Below are positions 17,339 to 25,515 of a DNA stretch of 64,000 bases, piece by piece. Every line of letters begins with the position of its first letter. Position 1 is the stretch's first letter. The DNA is taken from contig CAVZEM010000011.1 in assembly GCA_963774305.1 (NCBI GenBank), forward strand, positions 248,001-312,000. The letters are read 5' to 3'. A program made the translations under genes and the position numbers. The stretch comes from DASUPK01 sp963774305. GTDB taxonomy: Bacteria; Actinomycetota; Thermoleophilia; Solirubrobacterales; 70-9. Under the pieces are notes generated by a model. The model was not told the DNA's origin, did not search any database, and saw nothing but the letters and a program-made list of their open reading frames with translations.

Positions 17339-18187
17339 CTAGTAGCGGGGCTCCTCGCCCACGACGCCCATCTCCTCGCGGAGCCGCAGAGCGAACTCGC
17401 GGGTCGACTCGTCGTCGGAGGTGTAGGTGCCGGCCGCCTGGTCGCGCACGACTCGTCCGGAATCGAGCGCAATCACGCGGCGACGCATCTTGTCCACCAT
17501 CTCGCGGTCGTGAGTGACGACCACGACCGTCGTGCCGGTGCGGTTGATCCGATAGAGCACCTGCATGATCCCGATGGAGGTGTTCGGGTCGAGGTTCCCT
17601 GTCGGCTCGTCCGCCAGCAGCAGCGGCGGATGGTTGACGAACGCACGAGCGACCGAAAGTCGCTGCTGCTCGCCTCCCGAGAGTTGGTCGGGGAAGTTCT
17701 TCACCTTGTCGGCGAGCCCGACGAGCCGGAGAGCGTCCGGAACCTTGCGGCGGATCTCCGAGCGCGAGGCGCCGATCACCTGCAGGGCGTAGGCGACGTT
17801 GTCGTAGACGTTTCGGCTCGGCAGGAGCTTGTAATCCTGGAAGACGGTGCCGATCCGGCGGCGAAGCTGGGGAACCTTCTTGTCGGCGAGCGAGGAGATG
17901 TCGCGACCGGCGATCAGCACCTCGCCCTCGGTGGGCTGAAGCTCGCGAATCAGCGTCTTGATCAAGGTCGTCTTGCCGCAGCCGGTCGGCCCGACGAGGA
18001 AGACGAACTCCCCCCGGTCGACGCGCAGGCTGACGCGCTCGAGGGCGACGTGGCCACCCGGATATACCTTGGTGACCTTCCGCATCTCGACGATCGGCGA
18101 GCGCGCACGCTGCTCGGTGAGATGCTCGGGGCGGCGCTGCGCCTGCGGGCGCGCGCGGAGCAGTTCTGATGTCTGTCGTCTTGCCAT
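17339..18187 (-). CDS. ftsE: cell division ATP-binding protein FtsE
   Basis: The conserved ATPase starts near 'MRKVTKVYPGGHVALERVSL' and contains Walker A 'GPTGCGKTTLIKTL', signature 'LSGGEQQRLSVARA', Walker B 'LLLADEPTGNLDP' and switch His 'VVVTHDREM'. FtsE energises FtsX. Start is uncertain: ATG 18187 gives a 34-residue Arg/Gln-rich leader with no clear ribosome site, while the internal ATG at about 18085 gives a normal-length FtsE of about 248 residues. The C-terminal extension 'DDESTREFALRLREEMG' is actinobacterial in style. A longer frame upstream to 18304 is unlikely to be coding. Confidence 0.92.
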   Translation of the reverse strand: MARRQTSELLRARPQAQRRPEHLTEQRARSPIVEMRKVTKVYPGGHVALERVSLRVDRGEFVFLVGPTGCGKTTLIKTLIRELQPTEGEVLIAGRDISSLADKKVPQLRRRIGTVFQDYKLLPSRNVYDNVAYALQVIGASRSEIRRKVPDALRLVGLADKVKNFPDQLSGGEQQRLSVARAFVNHPPLLLADEPTGNLDPNTSIGIMQVLYRINRTGTTVVVVTHDREMVDKMRRRVIALDSGRVVRDQAAGTYTSDDESTREFALRLREEMGVVGEEPRY

Positions 18188-18921
18188 TGAGCGCGATGCA
18201 GCGGATGCGTTCCGCGGGACAACCCCCGCCGAGCCGCCCACTGCGAAGCACAGGGTAGGGATCGGCCTAAAGCGGATCGCAAGTTCTCGTTCGCCCCCCA
18301 ACACCAGCGAGGCTGGAAAGTCGCACAGCCCTCGCCTAGCCCGGATCGGCGCCTAGATCAGTAGGTGGGGTAGCGGCGGCGGAGCCGAGTGGCGTCCTCT
18401 CGGCCCCGCTCACCGCCGTTCTCTCGCACTCCGGTGGCGTCCGATGACACCGGAGATACGTCCTCGCCCGTCAGTTCCCCTCATGTCGTCGTGGCGCGCG
18501 ATCCGTGGGCGGTGCGAGCGCTGTGGGCTGAAGTTCAGAATTGGGAGTTGGCATCGTTCTTCCTACTCCGCCGGCCCACGTCGCTTCTGGCGACTGTTCC
18601 ATGCGCAATGTGCGGGAAAACACGATCCCTCAGCCCGGTCTCGCGTCTACCCGGTACTTCTAATGGGCGCTACAGAGGCCTAGAATACACCCAGAGGTTA
18701 GGAGAAGCGATCGCGAGGTCGCAGGCATCGTGCGCGACTCCCAATGAAGCTTGGAGGCACACCCTGCACGGGGCGGGGTCGGGTCTTCTCGGACAGCACA
18801 GGATGAGCGAAACCGAGGAGGACTTACGTGAGGCTCCCTTTCCGCGGGCCATTTCAGGGTTTGAAGACCTTGCCCCATGGGAGCTGCGCACCACAAGGGG
18901 ATGGCGCGTTGAGGCGAGCGG
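18188..18921 (+). other. about 730 bases without a confident gene
   Basis: This is the largest gap in the window. It holds the upstream region of ftsE on the minus strand, a perfect hairpin at 18431-18457, and a plus-strand stretch from about 18800 with good ribosome-site-like sequences (GAGGAGG before GTG 18828). An open frame 18389-19045 exists but its composition (Arg/Ser/Pro-rich, no domain) looks non-coding. I see no tRNA, no insertion sequence and no recognisable riboswitch here. Confidence 0.5.
18431..18457 (+). other. perfect inverted repeat (hairpin)
   Basis: CTCCGGTG at 18431-18438 is repeated in inverse as CACCGGAG at 18450-18457, with an 11-base loop. It lies in the intergenic gap between the divergent ftsE and STAS genes and has no T-run. 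It could be an operator or an RNA structure; nothing further can be said. Confidence 0.4.
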
Positions 18922-18949
18922 GTGGAGCGGTCTAGCGGGGCCGCTCCAC
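18922..18949 (+). promoter_or_regulatory. hairpin covering the predicted start of the STAS gene
   Basis: GTGGAGCGG (18922-18930) and CCGCTCCAC (18941-18949) form a perfect 9-bp stem with a 10-base loop. The predicted GTG start is the first codon of the stem, so the structure could occlude initiation. The role is inferred from position only. Confidence 0.4.
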
Positions 18950-19344
18950 CCCTCTCATCGGGGGGGAGCGGTGACGCCGAGAACGGCCAGGCCCTGTCCG
19001 TTCAGATCGAACCGGTCGGAACGAGCGCCTCGGTCATCTCACTGAGAGGCGAGCTCGATCTGAGCACGATCCCGCGGGTGGAGAAGCAGCTCCTCGAGCA
19101 GCTTCGCGCCAAGGCTGGAGTGATCGTGGACCTCACGGACGTCAGCTTCATCGACTCGTCGGGAATCCGACTGCTCATCCGCGCCTTCCGTTCCACGGAC
19201 GACGCCGGCACCCTGCACACCGTGATCGCCGAAGGCTCCCAGGTCGAGCGGGTCTTCCGGCTCGCCGGGATCGATCGGGCGCTGCGGCTCTTCATGGAGC
19301 GGGCCCCGGCTCTCGAGGCCCTGAACGGGGCGGCGAGCGGCTAG
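18922..19344 (+). CDS. STAS-domain anti-sigma factor antagonist
   Basis: The 140-residue protein has a STAS domain from about residue 30. Strand 'VISLRGELDLSTIPRVEKQL' leads to the phosphorylation-site loop 'DVSFIDSSGIRLLIRAF', with Ser residues 79-80 in the usual D-S-S-G context of SpoIIAA/RsbV. Such proteins sequester an anti-sigma kinase when unphosphorylated. No anti-sigma kinase or sigma-B-type gene is adjacent. Start: GTG 18922 with GAGG upstream is the only non-CTG start before the domain, but it sits in the stem of a hairpin. The stop overlaps the convergent DUF2294 gene by 4 bases. Confidence 0.85.
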   Translation: MERSSGAAPPLSSGGSGDAENGQALSVQIEPVGTSASVISLRGELDLSTIPRVEKQLLEQLRAKAGVIVDLTDVSFIDSSGIRLLIRAFRSTDDAGTLHTVIAEGSQVERVFRLAGIDRALRLFMERAPALEALNGAASG

Positions 19345-19883
19345 GCGGGCACGTTGCCGTCGACGCTGGCGTGCGCGTTGCCGTCGACGCTGGCGGCCGG
19401 CTCGCTGTTGGAGGCGGAGTCGCTGTCCTCGCTCCCCGCGAGGGGCTCCAGGACGAACAGCTCCACAGCCAGGTCGGGGTCCACGTGGATCGAGCTCATG
19501 TACGCGATCACCTTGCGGCCCGTAGCCTCCACGACTACACGGCGGAACTCATCCTCCATCGCCTGCTGGAAGCTGCGCCGCATCTGGTAGACGGAGTCGA
19601 CCTCGCCGGTGTCAAGCAGTGTGCGCTCAACCCGCGTGAAACCGCCCCGGAGTATCGACACGACCGTGTCGTCGACCAAATGGGTCTTGGCCTTGGTCGG
19701 CCCCTTCCCGTAGTAGCGGGAGTGCAGCTGAACGAGGCCGGTAGATATCTGTGCAAGGGTTTCTCCCCTTGCAGCTCTAGGCGATCCTTCATGCGGGGAC
19801 ACGGCAAACCTCCAAACACATCGGTTGCCGCCCCCTCTTGAACAGCGATTTTGCGCGAAGGGAAGAGTTGCGGGGAGACCCAA
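19341..19883 (-). CDS. DUF2294-domain protein
   Basis: Residues from about 40 onward match the DUF2294 pattern: 'YYGKGPTKAKTHLVDDTVV', 'LRGGFTRVERTLL', 'FQQAMEDEFRRVVVEATGRK' and 'AYMSSIHVDPDLAVELFVLE'. The function of this roughly 110-residue cytoplasmic domain is not known to me. Start is uncertain: TTG at 19883 gives an N-terminus of about 40 residues unlike the family, and no ATG or GTG lies nearer in frame. The family-like part begins around 'GETLAQISTGLVQLHSR'. The C-terminus carries a duplicated ASVDGN unit encoded by a 24-base tandem repeat. A divergent, frameshifted paralogue lies at 20121-20536. Confidence 0.75.
   Translation of the reverse strand: MGLPATLPFAQNRCSRGGGNRCVWRFAVSPHEGSPRAARGETLAQISTGLVQLHSRYYGKGPTKAKTHLVDDTVVSILRGGFTRVERTLLDTGEVDSVYQMRRSFQQAMEDEFRRVVVEATGRKVIAYMSSIHVDPDLAVELFVLEPLAGSEDSDSASNSEPAASVDGNAHASVDGNVPA
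19352..19394 (-). repeat. 24-base tandem repeat in the 3' end of the DUF2294 gene
   Basis: Two perfect 19-base copies (19352-19370 and 19376-19394) are spaced at 24 bases, encoding ASVDGN twice near the C-terminus. The period is a multiple of three, so it preserves the frame; copy number may vary. Confidence 0.85.
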
Positions 19884-20120
19884 CGAGCGCGCGGCATCCT
19901 AATCGGACTGGTGGCGGCAACGCCACGCCGCCTCGTTCCAGGCTACTCCCATTGCCGCCCCCAAACGGGACGCATTCCGGAGGTAAGGTGTGGGTGCCGC
20001 ACGCGCGGTTTTGGGCCGATACGGTGTGGCACAGAAGCGATCGGACGGCCACCATTCGATTTCGATCAGGGCGGACGGCGGAGGGTCGCCACATTCCGAC
20101 GGTCTCCGTCAGGAGGAATT

Positions 20121-20536
20121 GTGGTCTCAGAACCCGATCGATCCGAAGGCTCAGAGGGCCCGGAGGATCCCGGTCGCCCCGAGGACGCTCGCCAACCGCC
20201 GACCCGACAGGAGGTCCGGGATGAAATCGCCCGAGGGATCCTCCGCATCTATGAGGAGTCCTATGGAACGGGTGCTGCTCGGCCGAGGCTCTGGTGGCTG
20301 AGAAATGGGTGATCGTCGTACTGGACGGCCTCGAGCTGCTTCCGAACGAGAAATTCTTGGTGGAGAACGGGAAGCAGGACACGGTCATGCAGGTCCGGAC
20401 TCAGTATCAGCACGCGATTCGGTCGACCTTCAGCGCCGCGATCGAGCGCGCGACCGGCCGCACGGTGATCGGCTTCGCGAGCACGACGAGCATCGAGGAG
20501 CCCCGTTTCATGGCGGAGGTGTTCAAGCTCGAGTAG
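20121..20536 (+). pseudogene. frameshifted DUF2294 paralogue
   Basis: GTG 20121 has an ideal ribosome site (AGGAGG at 20111-20116, 4 bases spacing) and opens a 63-residue frame. After an acidic leader it contains the DUF2294 start 'DEIARGILRIYEESYGTGAA', and it stops at 20312. The second half of the domain, 'KWVIVVLDGLELLPNEKFL' to 'STTSIEEPRFMAEVFKLE', continues in another frame from about 20294 to 20536. A single-base deletion near 20290 ('ctctggtggctgag') explains the break. It may be a recent pseudogene, an assembly error, or two overlapping ORFs (19-base overlap) making split halves. It is divergent from the intact paralogue at 19341-19883. Confidence 0.75.
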
Positions 20537-20580
20537 CCGGACGCCTCCGCGGTCGAGCTGGACGGCTTCGCCATCAGATC

Positions 20581-20598
20581 GCGGCCACAGGTGGCCGC
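20581..20598 (-). terminator. hairpin between convergent DUF2294 and transketolase genes
   Basis: GCGGCCA (20581-20587) pairs with TGGCCGC (20592-20598) around a 4-base loop, at the stop codon of the transketolase C-subunit. It lies where two convergent genes meet and may stop transcription in both directions; there is no T-run. Confidence 0.45.
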
Positions 20599-21617
20599 TA
20601 GGACCAAGGGCCGCCCTGGATGGGCGGATGCTGCACGATCGGCTTCTTGAGCAGCGCCTCGCGGGCGAGGTCGGCGATGCCGCTGGCGGTCAGCCCGAAG
20701 TGCTCCATGCAGGCCTCGGCCGTCCCTGAGACACCGAACTCGTCCTGCATCCCAAGGGCGAAGACCGGGACCGGGTGCTGCTCGCACGCCACCTGGCGAA
20801 TGGCGTCCCCCAAGCCGCCGACGACGCGATGCTCCTCGGCCGTCACCGCAACACCGGTTTTGGCGAGCGAGCGGAGGATCGACTGCGAGTCGATCGGCTT
20901 GATGATGGAGACATTGACCACCTCGGCCTCCACCCCGTCCTCGCGCTCGAGCGTCTCCGCGGCCTCGAGGCCGCGCCAGACCATGTGGCCGCAGACGAAG
21001 ATCGAGATGTCCTTGCCCTCACGGAGAACGTCGACGCCGGCGCCGAGCGACTCCGGGATCTCCTGGTAGACGACCGGCGTCTTCGGCCGACCGAAGCGCA
21101 TGTACATCGGGCCGTCGAAGCGCTCATATGACTCGATCACGGCCGTGTAGGCCTGGTTGTAGTCGGCCGGGACGACCACCTGCATCTTCGGCATCGCCCT
21201 CATCAGGGCGATGTCCTCGATCATCTGATGCGAGGCCCCGTCCTCGCCGAGAGACACGCCGCCGTGCGAGGCGCCGATCCGGACCTTGAGGCCGTTGTGG
21301 GCGATGCCGAGGCGCACCTGGTCGTAGGACCGCGAGGTGGCGAAGATCGCGAAGGTCGAGGCGTAGGGGACCTTGCCGCTGGCGGCGAGCCCGGTCGAGA
21401 TCGACATCATGTTCGCCTCGGCGGCGCCGATGTTGAAGAAGCGCTCCGGGAACTGCTTGCCGAACTTCATCGACTGTGTGGAGACAGCCAGGTCGGCGTC
21501 GAGGGCGACGACCTCTGGGTACCTCTCCCCCAGCGCGACCAGAGCATCGCCGTACGCCTGCCGGGTGGCCATCGACTCGGTCTGCGGCTCCGCCGCCTCG
21601 ATCAGCTCGCTGGCCAT
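20598..21617 (-). CDS. transketolase, C-terminal subunit
   Basis: This 339-residue protein corresponds to the pyrimidine-binding and C-terminal domains of transketolase: 'ATRQAYGDALVALGERYPEV', the cofactor-activating acidic region 'FFNIGAAEANMMSISTGLA', and the C-terminal domain 'VNVSIIKPIDSQSILRSLAK'. It pairs with the upstream N-terminal subunit; together they exchange two-carbon units in the non-oxidative pentose phosphate pathway. The ATG overlaps the TGA of the N-subunit by one base (TGATG), ensuring equal synthesis. Split transketolases of this type are common in some bacteria and archaea. Confidence 0.95.
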   Translation of the reverse strand: MASELIEAAEPQTESMATRQAYGDALVALGERYPEVVALDADLAVSTQSMKFGKQFPERFFNIGAAEANMMSISTGLAASGKVPYASTFAIFATSRSYDQVRLGIAHNGLKVRIGASHGGVSLGEDGASHQMIEDIALMRAMPKMQVVVPADYNQAYTAVIESYERFDGPMYMRFGRPKTPVVYQEIPESLGAGVDVLREGKDISIFVCGHMVWRGLEAAETLEREDGVEAEVVNVSIIKPIDSQSILRSLAKTGVAVTAEEHRVVGGLGDAIRQVACEQHPVPVFALGMQDEFGVSGTAEACMEHFGLTASGIADLAREALLKKPIVQHPPIQGGPWS

Positions 21618-22534
21618 CAGCTCTGCCCCTCCAGCGCCTTGGTCTGCCGGTCGAACGTCGCCTCGAGCTCCTCCATCGCCTGCTCGGCCTGCTCCGGGCT
21701 CGGCGGCTTGCCGTGGAAGCCGAAGCGGTCCTCCATGAAGGAGACGCCGCGCCCCTTCTTGGTCTGGCAGACGATCGCCGACGGGCGATCGATGGTGCGA
21801 CTCCGCTCCAGGGACTCGACGATCGCGCCCATGTCGTGCCCGTCGATCTCGACGGCGTCCCAGCCGAAGGCCTCGAACTTGGCGCGGACGTCGCCGGTGT
21901 CCATGACCTCCTCGGTCGTGCCGTCGGTCTGCAGATGGTTGTAGTCGACGATCGCGGTCAGGTTGGGAAGGCCGAAGTGCGCGGCGGACATGGCGCCCTC
22001 CCAGCTCTGGCCCTCCTGGCAATCGCCGTCAGACATCAGGGTGAAGACCTGGGCGGTCTCGTCGAGGCCGTCGAGTCGCAGCGCCAGGCAGATGCCGACG
22101 CTCATCGAGAGGCCCTGGCCGAGGGAGCCGGTAGAGACCTCGATGCCCGGGGTCCGGGTCATGTCCGGATGGCCCTGGAGGTGTGAGCCGATCTGGCGGA
22201 GGCCCATCAGGTCGTCGGCCGGGAAGTAACCATGCTCGGCGAGCGCCGCGTACTGGATCGGCGCGGCGTGTCCCTTGGAGAGGACGAAGCGGTCTCGCTC
22301 GGGCCACTTCGGGTTGGAGGGATCGTGGCGGAGCACCCGGTAGTAGAGGGCGGCGACTATGTCGGCCGCCGACAGGGAGCTGTCGAGGTGGCCGGACTTG
22401 GCGACGGCGAGCATCCGTACGCAGTGGATCCGGAGCACGGTCGCGTAGAGCTCGAGCTCGGCGATCGACGGCTTGCCTCCTGCCTTGCTGGAGGGCTCCG
22501 GAGTGGGATCTGGAACGGGCTTCAGGTGCGCCAT
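21617..22534 (-). CDS. transketolase, N-terminal (thiamine diphosphate-binding) subunit
   Basis: The 305-residue protein carries the ThDP pyrophosphate-binding half: 'GHLDSSLSAADIVAALYY', 'FVLSKGHAAPIQYAALAEHG', 'TGSLGQGLSMSVGICLA' and the metal motif 'SDGDCQEGQSWEGAMSAAH' with 'VDYNHLQTDG'. It is the partner of the C-terminal subunit encoded immediately downstream. Start: ATG 22534 (MAHLKPVPDP); a TTG at 22579 in the same frame is possible. Neither has a good ribosome site, so the exact start is uncertain; the frame upstream to 23215 is antisense to the lipoprotein gene and not coding. Confidence 0.93.
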   Translation of the reverse strand: MAHLKPVPDPTPEPSSKAGGKPSIAELELYATVLRIHCVRMLAVAKSGHLDSSLSAADIVAALYYRVLRHDPSNPKWPERDRFVLSKGHAAPIQYAALAEHGYFPADDLMGLRQIGSHLQGHPDMTRTPGIEVSTGSLGQGLSMSVGICLALRLDGLDETAQVFTLMSDGDCQEGQSWEGAMSAAHFGLPNLTAIVDYNHLQTDGTTEEVMDTGDVRAKFEAFGWDAVEIDGHDMGAIVESLERSRTIDRPSAIVCQTKKGRGVSFMEDRFGFHGKPPSPEQAEQAMEELEATFDRQTKALEGQS

Positions 22535-22669
22535 CGGCGGCTGGTCGTACGGAATGGCCTTGGGCTGCGGCTTGCTCAAGACCGGGCGGCGAGGGTAGCA
22601 GCGGGCAGCACCATCCGGGACCCTAGAAAGCCGGGCCGACGGAACCGCCGCGCACTTAGCCTCTCGTCC

Positions 22670-23377
22670 ATGAAGCTCGGAGCGAGCATCCTGGCTGTCG
22701 CGGCTCTGGTCCTCGCCGGATGCGGCGGCGGGTCGGGCGGCGGAGGCGAGAAAACGGGGACGGCAACCCGGCCGGTCGCCACCACTGACGCTGCAGGGGA
22801 TGCGAAGGTCACCGGCAAGCTGCCGCCCGGAGCGGTGGGGCCGGTGGACACCGCCGAGGAGGCCGCGGAGGGCCCCGCGGCGACGGAGGCGAGTCCCGAG
22901 GCAGAGGCGAACGGGCCGAGCTCGACCGGTGAGCTGGAGGGCGCGGATCGAGCAGCAACGACGGCGGTCGTCCGTGAGTACGTCGCGGCGCTCGACCGGG
23001 GCGACGCCGGGCGCGTCTGCGCCCTGATCGCGCCGGGCGGGATCGGTCTCGGCGAACTTCCCCGGCGGCACGGCGGTTGCCGCGGCTCGTTGCGAGCGTC
23101 GATCGGCACCCGGCCCAGCGGCGGCGGTCCGGCCTGGCGGAGGACGAAGATCGTCGAGATGAAGCCGCAGGCGCTGTCGGCCGGTCGCGCCCGCATCACT
23201 GCCACCGTCACCCATCGCTTCTCAGACCGCAAGTACGTCTCGGTCGAAGACGACGTGATCTATTTGGAGCGTGCCGGCGGGAGCTGGCTGATCGCCAAGC
23301 CGAGCGCCACCCTCTACCGGGCCGTCGGCTACGCCCAGCCGCCGCTCCGGGCGTTCGCCCCTCCAGCCGGCTGGTAG
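22670..23377 (+). CDS. lipoprotein of unknown function
   Basis: This 235-residue protein has a short signal and lipobox 'LVLAGC' with Cys at residue 18, then Gly-rich, Thr/Ala- and Glu-rich linkers, and a folded C-terminal part from about residue 95 ('ATTAVVREYVAALDRGDAGRVCALI'). That helix pattern followed by strands ending 'VEDDVIYLERAGGSWLIAKP' resembles SnoaL/NTF2-like lipoproteins of Actinobacteria, as an inference. It is divergent from the transketolase operon and convergent with the mau-like genes (one base between the two stops). Confidence 0.8.
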   Translation: MKLGASILAVAALVLAGCGGGSGGGGEKTGTATRPVATTDAAGDAKVTGKLPPGAVGPVDTAEEAAEGPAATEASPEAEANGPSSTGELEGADRAATTAVVREYVAALDRGDAGRVCALIAPGGIGLGELPRRHGGCRGSLRASIGTRPSGGGPAWRRTKIVEMKPQALSAGRARITATVTHRFSDRKYVSVEDDVIYLERAGGSWLIAKPSATLYRAVGYAQPPLRAFAPPAGW

Positions 23378-23378
23378 G

Positions 23379-24857
23379 TCAGAAGCGGTGATTGCCGCCG
23401 CCGCGCGGCGCGTGCTCGCGCAGGCGCTTGGGGTGCTTTCGGCCGACGCCTACGATCGTCGCGTCCGCGTTGTTCGCGCCCGGCCGCAGCACGGTCACGT
23501 AAGCCACCGAATCGGTGAGCGCCTCCGACCAGAGCTGCCCCGCCGACCGCTTCACGGTGAGGAGGATCCGGCCGGCGCCGTGGCGGTGGCGGCCCCGGAC
23601 CATCAGGCGGCTGCGCCGCGCATCTGAGCGAACGTAGGAGAACGAGCGACCGTCGACGGCGGGATCGAAGAGGAGCAGCCGCCGCGAGCGGACCAGCGCG
23701 CGGTGCTTGTGAGTGCCCATCACCCACTGCACCACGCGGCTACCGCGCGGCGTCGCGATCGCATAGACCAGGATGCTCCCGTCGACCGCCGGCGGGCTGA
23801 GCTGGGAGGCTCCCCCCTCGCGCGCCAGCAGCACGGGCGGAGCTGGCGACGCCGGGTTGGCGATGTACCGGATGTAGATGCCGTCGCCCCCACCTACCGA
23901 AGCGCGATATGCGAGCCAGGAGTCCGAGACGGCGATCGCGTCGGCACCGGGGGCGTCGAGCTGGGCAACGGGCGCAAGCGTGGTCCGGTCGAATAGCTGA
24001 ATCGCATCGCCGGTCACGGTGGCGACGAAGCGGCCGCCGATCGCCGGGTGCTTGCCGGGGAGCACAAGCTCCGGGCCACCACGGCTGATCACGGCGGGCC
24101 CGCCAAGCCGCTGGAAGAGCAGCGCGTCAGCCGTCGCGGATGGATCGGTCGCGTGCGGGACGTCCGTTCCGGTGGCTCCGGCGCTGCCGGGCGCGACCAC
24201 CAGCGCAACGGCAGCGACCAACAGGGCGGCGGCGTCACCCCGGCGCAGGCCGAGGTAGACGCTGTCGCGCTCACACATCAGCTCCGTAGCCCGGACGCCG
24301 GCATCGCTACCCGACATCGGCGCCAGAACGACGATGGGGATCGCACGCCCGATCCCGAAGGCGGCGCCGAGCACCAGACCGAGCGACGGATCGCCGACCG
24401 CGAGGCTCACGCCGGCCAGCGCCCAGACGCCGAAGGAGAGGACGAAGGTCGTGAACCCGAGGCCCAGCAGGACCCCGTAGAGGGCGGCGGCGAGCGGCAT
24501 CGGCATCAGCCGGCGCCAGTGCTCCGGCAGCTGGCGGCGTATCTGGGGAACGATTCTCGTGCCGCGCGCCTCGAGCACCGCGGCGACCAGGGCGATCGCC
24601 GCGGCGGCGACGTAGGCTGCTCGTCCGCCCGCGCCGTGGAGGACCTCTCCGAGGAAGGCGAGGGATCCGAAGGTGATCAGCCCACCGGCGACTGCTCCCG
24701 GCAGGAAGGTCGCGCACGCCGCGGCCGTGATCCGGCGCCCCCCGGTGTGGCCGGTGGGGCCGATCGTGTCGATCGCCGAGAGCCCGCACGGCGAGAAGGT
24801 CCCGGTCGCCCCGATCAGGAGCGCGGCCGCCGCGAGTGCGAGCTCCAGCATTCCCAT
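23379..24857 (-). CDS. MauF/CcdA-like membrane protein fused to a propeller-like exported domain
   Basis: The 492-residue protein begins with about seven hydrophobic helices (residues 1-235). The first includes 'GATGTFSPCGLSAIDTIGPT', reminiscent of the Pro-Cys motif in CcdA/DsbD and MauF. Another reads 'YGVLLGLGFTTFVLSFGVW'. The rest, about 250 residues, consists of repeated strand units such as 'AIGGRFVATVTGDAIQLFD', 'AVDGSILVYAIATPRGS' and 'AVDGRSFSYVRSDARRS', a pattern of four or five beta-propeller-like blades, probably outside the membrane. The tail is basic. It follows the MauA-like gene by 82 bases. Start: ATG 24857; a second ATG two codons later is equally possible. MauF assignment is by resemblance and context. 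Confidence 0.75.
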   Translation of the reverse strand: MGMLELALAAAALLIGATGTFSPCGLSAIDTIGPTGHTGGRRITAAACATFLPGAVAGGLITFGSLAFLGEVLHGAGGRAAYVAAAAIALVAAVLEARGTRIVPQIRRQLPEHWRRLMPMPLAAALYGVLLGLGFTTFVLSFGVWALAGVSLAVGDPSLGLVLGAAFGIGRAIPIVVLAPMSGSDAGVRATELMCERDSVYLGLRRGDAAALLVAAVALVVAPGSAGATGTDVPHATDPSATADALLFQRLGGPAVISRGGPELVLPGKHPAIGGRFVATVTGDAIQLFDRTTLAPVAQLDAPGADAIAVSDSWLAYRASVGGGDGIYIRYIANPASPAPPVLLAREGGASQLSPPAVDGSILVYAIATPRGSRVVQWVMGTHKHRALVRSRRLLLFDPAVDGRSFSYVRSDARRSRLMVRGRHRHGAGRILLTVKRSAGQLWSEALTDSVAYVTVLRPGANNADATIVGVGRKHPKRLREHAPRGGGNHRF

Positions 24858-24880
24858 CAGGCGTGGCTCCTGGCGGGCGC

Positions 24881-24927
24881 CCAGCACAAGTCGCTTCGAG
24901 CTTCGCCCTTCGCTCCTGAGTACAGCG
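24881..24927 (+). repeat. dispersed 47-base intergenic repeat, copy A
   Basis: This 47-base element matches a second copy at 32293-32339 in 42 positions. It begins CCAGCACAAGTCGCTTCGAG and contains two CTTCG motifs. It lies between the MauA-like and MauF-like genes of one operon. Confidence 0.85.
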
Positions 24928-24939
24928 CCCTTGGAGCCA

Positions 24940-25515
24940 CTAACACGGGACCTTCGTGTCGTAGTACTGGACGCAGAACACCTTGCGGCCGCGGTAGCAG
25001 TAGCCGGTGAGGGCGGCGTCGCCGTTGATCCGGGTGTTGCGGTGGGCGCAGCAGTCGCGGAGCTGCCGCACCTTGCCGCCGCAGCAGCGGAACCAGGAGC
25101 CGTCGTTATGCGGGCGGAAGCCGTAGATGTCCCCGGCCCGGTCGCAGAGCTGGGTGCGGGGCGCCGGCGGCAGCGGCCTGTCCTCGGCATCGCGGAGCAG
25201 CTGGCCATCGTCGTCCACCGGCTGGCCGGCGTCGTTGACCGGCCGGCCGATGTCGTCGACCGGATGGCCGTCGCTGGCCCGGAGCGGGAAACCACGCGAG
25301 TCGATCCGGGGCAGGCCGGTGGGATGCGGGCAGGAGCCGGTCGTGAAGGTGTGGCCGCAGAAGTGGAACGCCTCGGAGTCACCGGGCTCGATCAGCGTGC
25401 CGACGGTCCGGGCCGCGGTCAGAGCGACGAGAGCGCCGCCGACCCTGGCCAGGAAGCCGCGACGGGAGGTGTCCCGGGCGAGCGCGTCCGTGACGCGGTC
25501 CAGATGCTCAGGCAC
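24940..25515 (-). CDS. MauA-like (methylamine dehydrogenase light-chain-like) cysteine-rich exported protein
   Basis: This 191-residue protein has a Tat-like signal 'TSRRGFLARVGGALVAL' at about residues 16-32, then a mature part with 10 Cys. 'GSWFRCCGG' (Trp141, Cys144-145) and 'RDCCA' (155-156) line up with the MauA segments that hold the first quinone Trp and the conserved Cys pair. Classical MauA needs a second Trp to form tryptophan tryptophylquinone; here the mature region has only one Trp, so that cofactor cannot form in the usual way. Residues 83-110 are four 7-residue repeats GxPVxDx. GTG 25515 overlaps the MauE-MauD stop by 8 bases. Role unknown; it is likely a disulfide-rich substrate of the neighbouring thiol-redox proteins. 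Confidence 0.75.
   Translation of the reverse strand: MPEHLDRVTDALARDTSRRGFLARVGGALVALTAARTVGTLIEPGDSEAFHFCGHTFTTGSCPHPTGLPRIDSRGFPLRASDGHPVDDIGRPVNDAGQPVDDDGQLLRDAEDRPLPPAPRTQLCDRAGDIYGFRPHNDGSWFRCCGGKVRQLRDCCAHRNTRINGDAALTGYCYRGRKVFCVQYYDTKVPC
25186..25269 (-). repeat. four 21-base coding repeats (GxPVxDx units)
   Basis: Inside the MauA-like gene, residues 83-110 read GHPVDDI, GRPVNDA, GQPVDDD and GQLLRDA, an exact 7-residue period with Asp at fixed places. This acidic loop could bind divalent cations, but that is inference. Confidence 0.8.

Noticed and set aside
18389..19045. A 218-residue frame in the large gap before the STAS gene.
   Set aside because: Arg/Ser/Pro-rich, no domain, and it overlaps the STAS coding region in another frame.
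23379..25382. Reading the MauF-like gene as a 667-residue protein starting at 25382.
   Set aside because: The extra N-terminus is Arg/Ser/Pro/Thr-rich shadow of the MauA-like gene; the membrane protein begins at 24857.
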